Position numbers and translations under genes: made by a program. Positions 23,360-24,593 of a stretch of DNA of 24,593 bases are shown here, in pieces. The stretch is from WJMT01 sp041686095 (GTDB lineage: Bacteria > Acidobacteriota > Aminicenantia > Aminicenantales > Aminicenantaceae), in the NCBI GenBank assembly GCA_041686095.1, contig JAWLEN010000032.1, positions 1-24,593 on the forward strand. The letters run 5' to 3'. The notes under the pieces were generated by a model. It had not been told where the DNA came from. It ran no database searches and was given only the letters and a program-made list of their open reading frames with translations. Each line of letters starts with the position of its first letter. The first letter of the stretch is position 1.

Positions 23360-23463
23360 TCTCTTTCTGTATGCTGACTGTTTTTGTGGCCGGCCTGGGA
23401 ATCTTTAGTCTGGCTTCCTACGCCGCCTCCAGCAACCCTGCCGACTCCCTACGTTATGAATAG
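23360..23463 (+). pseudogene. Internally deleted FtsX-type permease fragment
   Basis: Bases 23360-23421 match 14341-14402 of the intact permease at 59 of 62 positions, and 23422-23463 match its last 42 bases (14667-14708) with a few changes. The 264 bases between (88 codons) are absent, so the join is in frame: LTVFVAGLGIFSLASY runs straight into AASSNPADSLRYE and a TAG stop. No start or upstream part remains. It is a decayed paralogue or partial copy of a permease gene. Confidence 0.85.
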
Positions 23464-23472
23464 AGAATATAA

Positions 23473-23601
23473 GACTATTTCCACCCGGTTTCATATGTCC
23501 ATATTTTTTCAAAAACAACCTTTTTGTTTACCGCTTTAATTACCGGATTTATTAACTGGATATTGCTTGCGATAATTATCATAAAATATTTTGAATCATG
23601 A
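23473..23601 (+). pseudogene. Hydrophobic C-terminal tail of an unidentified membrane protein
   Basis: After TAA at 23470-23472 the frame reads FHPVSYVHIFSKTTFLFTAL, then ITGFINWILLAIIIIKYFES and TGA (23599-23601). It contains one clear membrane helix but has no start codon or ribosome site. It overlaps the 3' end of the AbiEi-type gene by six bases. It is most simply a gene remnant like the permease fragment beside it; the family is not recognised. Confidence 0.4.
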
Positions 23602-24195
23602 TATGGCTTCGAGATAGGGCTGGATAACATTGGCTACTCTGCAGATTTCAGCATATTTCATTATGGCGGAGATTTCACATCGTTTTCTTGAGCGGCACAG
23701 TTTGAGTGCTTCGACGGCAGTATCCAGTCCGATTCGGTTTCTAAATTTAAAGCAATCCGCTACCGTTTTTTCCGGAGAATATATTTTAATTTGTTTTTTG
23801 TCGATTGTGTGAGTTTCAATTCCTGCTTTAAAAGAACGTTCTGAAAACCAGTAATAATTAATAGGCGGGTATTGGAGACGCGGTTTGGTGGCTCCTTTTT
23901 TAAGAGCAATGTCTATTTTATTGGGAATGTGTGTGGTTATGTTATGATAAGCCAGGGCAGAAAGAAGACATATCACTCCCTGAGGAATTTTCATTCCGAC
24001 AATAACGAAATCCGGATTGGAGACAGAGGCCTCAGAGGTGAGCTTATAGAGTCCCCTGCTTAGCTCATGAATAATTCCTTTGTCACGCATCCCATAGAGT
24101 TCCCTCGGAGAGATGCCGCTTTTTATGGCCTCCTTGGTGCGGAGAATTCCTCTTTTTTTTCTAAAAACCTGGATTTCTTTTTTATAAGATTTCAT
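23596..24195 (-). CDS. AbiEi-type antitoxin/transcriptional regulator, without AbiEii partner
   Basis: This 199-residue protein has an N-terminal winged-helix (RTKEAIKSGISPRELYGMRD, then KGIIHELSRGLYKL, about residues 19-52), typical of the AbiEi_4 antitoxin domain. It is followed by the C-terminal AbiEi domain (VICLLSALAYHNITTHIPNK, IYSPEKTVADCFKFRNRIG). In type IV systems AbiEi represses the operon and counters the nucleotidyltransferase toxin AbiEii, encoded next. Here the downstream side holds only gene remnants, so the antitoxin is orphan in this window. A perfect inverted repeat lies upstream at 24212-24241. Confidence 0.85.
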   Translation of the reverse strand: MKSYKKEIQVFRKKRGILRTKEAIKSGISPRELYGMRDKGIIHELSRGLYKLTSEASVSNPDFVIVGMKIPQGVICLLSALAYHNITTHIPNKIDIALKKGATKPRLQYPPINYYWFSERSFKAGIETHTIDKKQIKIYSPEKTVADCFKFRNRIGLDTAVEALKLCRSRKRCEISAIMKYAEICRVANVIQPYLEAIS

Positions 24196-24208
24196 TGTTT
24201 ATTGTATA

Positions 24209-24241
24209 ATTATACCTATATATATTTATTTCTATAGGTAT
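24209..24241 (-). promoter_or_regulatory. Inverted-repeat operator and -10 box of the AbiEi-type gene
   Basis: ATACCTATA (24212-24220) and TATAGGTAT (24233-24241) are perfect 9-bp inverted arms separated by 12 bases. A minus-strand TATAAT (24209-24214) overlaps the inner arm, 14 bases from the start codon. AbiEi proteins are known to bind inverted repeats at their own promoter, so this is the expected operator. Confidence 0.55.
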
Positions 24242-24347
24242 TATCAAACAATCGAATATAAATGTCAAATAAAAATCATGAATAAATTTTGGGACAGAAT
24301 GTTCTTAACGGCTCATTTTTATGAACAAATGCTCAATATTTTGAGCG

Positions 24348-24379
24348 AAAAAAAAGGTGAAAAGATATTGTGTCACTGT
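24348..24379 (+). repeat. 32-bp direct repeat, right copy
   Basis: Identical to 23323-23354, 1025 bases away, in the same orientation, and followed by ATTTTT. It closes the interval that holds the permease fragment, membrane tail and AbiEi-type gene. Confidence 0.82.
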
Positions 24380-24392
24380 ATTTTTGTAAATA

Positions 24393-24421
24393 TTGACAAG
24401 AGATGTCTTTTCGCTTAATCT
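24393..24421 (+). promoter_or_regulatory. Weak promoter-like sequence at the right end
   Basis: A perfect TTGACA (24393-24398) with TAATCT (24416-24421) after 17 bases; the -10 matches at only three positions. It would transcribe the hairpin at 24435-24470 towards the right edge. Confidence 0.3.
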
Positions 24422-24434
24422 TAACAAGATAGAA

Positions 24435-24470
24435 AGGGGTTTCAGTGCAATAGAAGGAGTCTGAACCCCT
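24435..24470. terminator. Strong hairpin, terminator or leader structure
   Basis: AGGGGTTTCAG (24435-24445) pairs with CTGAACCCCT (24461-24470), a ten-pair stem with one bulged T and a 15-base loop. Read on the minus strand it is followed by TTTCT, a weak terminator tail for a gene arriving from the right; read on the plus strand it would be a leader hairpin. Confidence 0.35.
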
Positions 24471-24593
24471 CCCCATTGTTTGGACAAAAAAAGTCCATCT
24501 TTAAGGTGAAGTTTGAACCTGCTTTTAATGATTTCATAGTTGCTGTGGCCATGTCAAAAAAACATTCCTTTTAGTGCAGACATAAGTCTCGAT

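Larger units (their letters stand above)
23195..23595. other. 401-base interval without an intact gene
   Basis: It holds, in order, the promoter of the propeller lipoprotein gene (23227-23256), a 32-bp repeat (23323-23354), an internally deleted permease fragment (23360-23463) and a hydrophobic open frame (23473-23601). No complete gene is seen. Confidence 0.7.
24196..24593. other. 398-base right-end interval without a gene
   Basis: It contains the AbiEi operator (24209-24241), the right 32-bp repeat, a promoter-like TTGACA site, the hairpin at 24435-24470 and a small TGGAC/GTCCA stem around an A7 loop (24480-24496). No convincing open frame is present on either strand up to the edge. Confidence 0.6.

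Overview
The window looks like a chromosomal stretch from an anaerobic, diderm, uncultured-type bacterium. It has lipoboxes and Sec signal peptides, many peripheral enzymes, an eight-helix FtsX/MacB-type permease without an adjacent ATPase, two secreted 6-bladed beta-propeller proteins, a SnoaL-TPR protein, a serine hydrolase-TPR protein, and Hdr/Mvh-type electron-transfer genes. This mixture recalls Candidatus Aminicenantes or another Acidobacteriota-like lineage, but that is an impression from gene content, not a phylogenetic result. Protein-coding genes fill nearly all of the window. No rRNA, tRNA or CRISPR array was seen.

Layout. (1) 1-3150, minus strand: a tightly coupled operon arsR - hydrogenase maturation protease - hdrA - mvhD, running off the left edge where [NiFe]-hydrogenase subunits are expected. 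A promoter with a 20-bp perfect palindrome over its -10 box lies upstream of arsR. (2) 3364-5799, plus: a secreted DUF885-family protein with a degenerate metal motif, then a SAM methyltransferase whose best-fitting start codon is ATC. (3) 5904-7278: a GNAT acetyltransferase, a truncated VOC/glyoxalase remnant and a RelE/ribbon-helix-helix toxin-antitoxin pair, the last two lying between 26-bp direct repeats. (4) 7409-9472: a secreted SnoaL-TPR protein facing an MBL-fold hydrolase. (5) 9695-19819, plus: methyltransferase, lipoprotein amidohydrolase, FtsX-type permease, serine hydrolase-TPR protein, FAD-dependent oxidoreductase and EtfB-EtfA. The last three form a plausible dehydrogenase-plus-ETF electron-transfer cassette. 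(6) 19811-20520, minus: a PIN/ribbon-helix-helix toxin-antitoxin pair with its own promoter and operator. (7) 20555-23256, minus: two secreted 6-bladed beta-propeller proteins. (8) 23323-24593: 32-bp direct repeats bracketing an internally deleted FtsX permease fragment, a membrane-protein tail and an orphan AbiEi-type antitoxin, followed by a gene-free right end.

The most distinctive pattern is that two separate loci (6586-7323 and 23323-24379) share one architecture: direct repeats ending in CACTGT(A/T)TTTT, a truncated gene fragment abutting the left repeat copy, and toxin-antitoxin-type genes before the right copy. The other main point is the ArsR-controlled hydrogenase/heterodisulfide-reductase operon with its palindromic operator.
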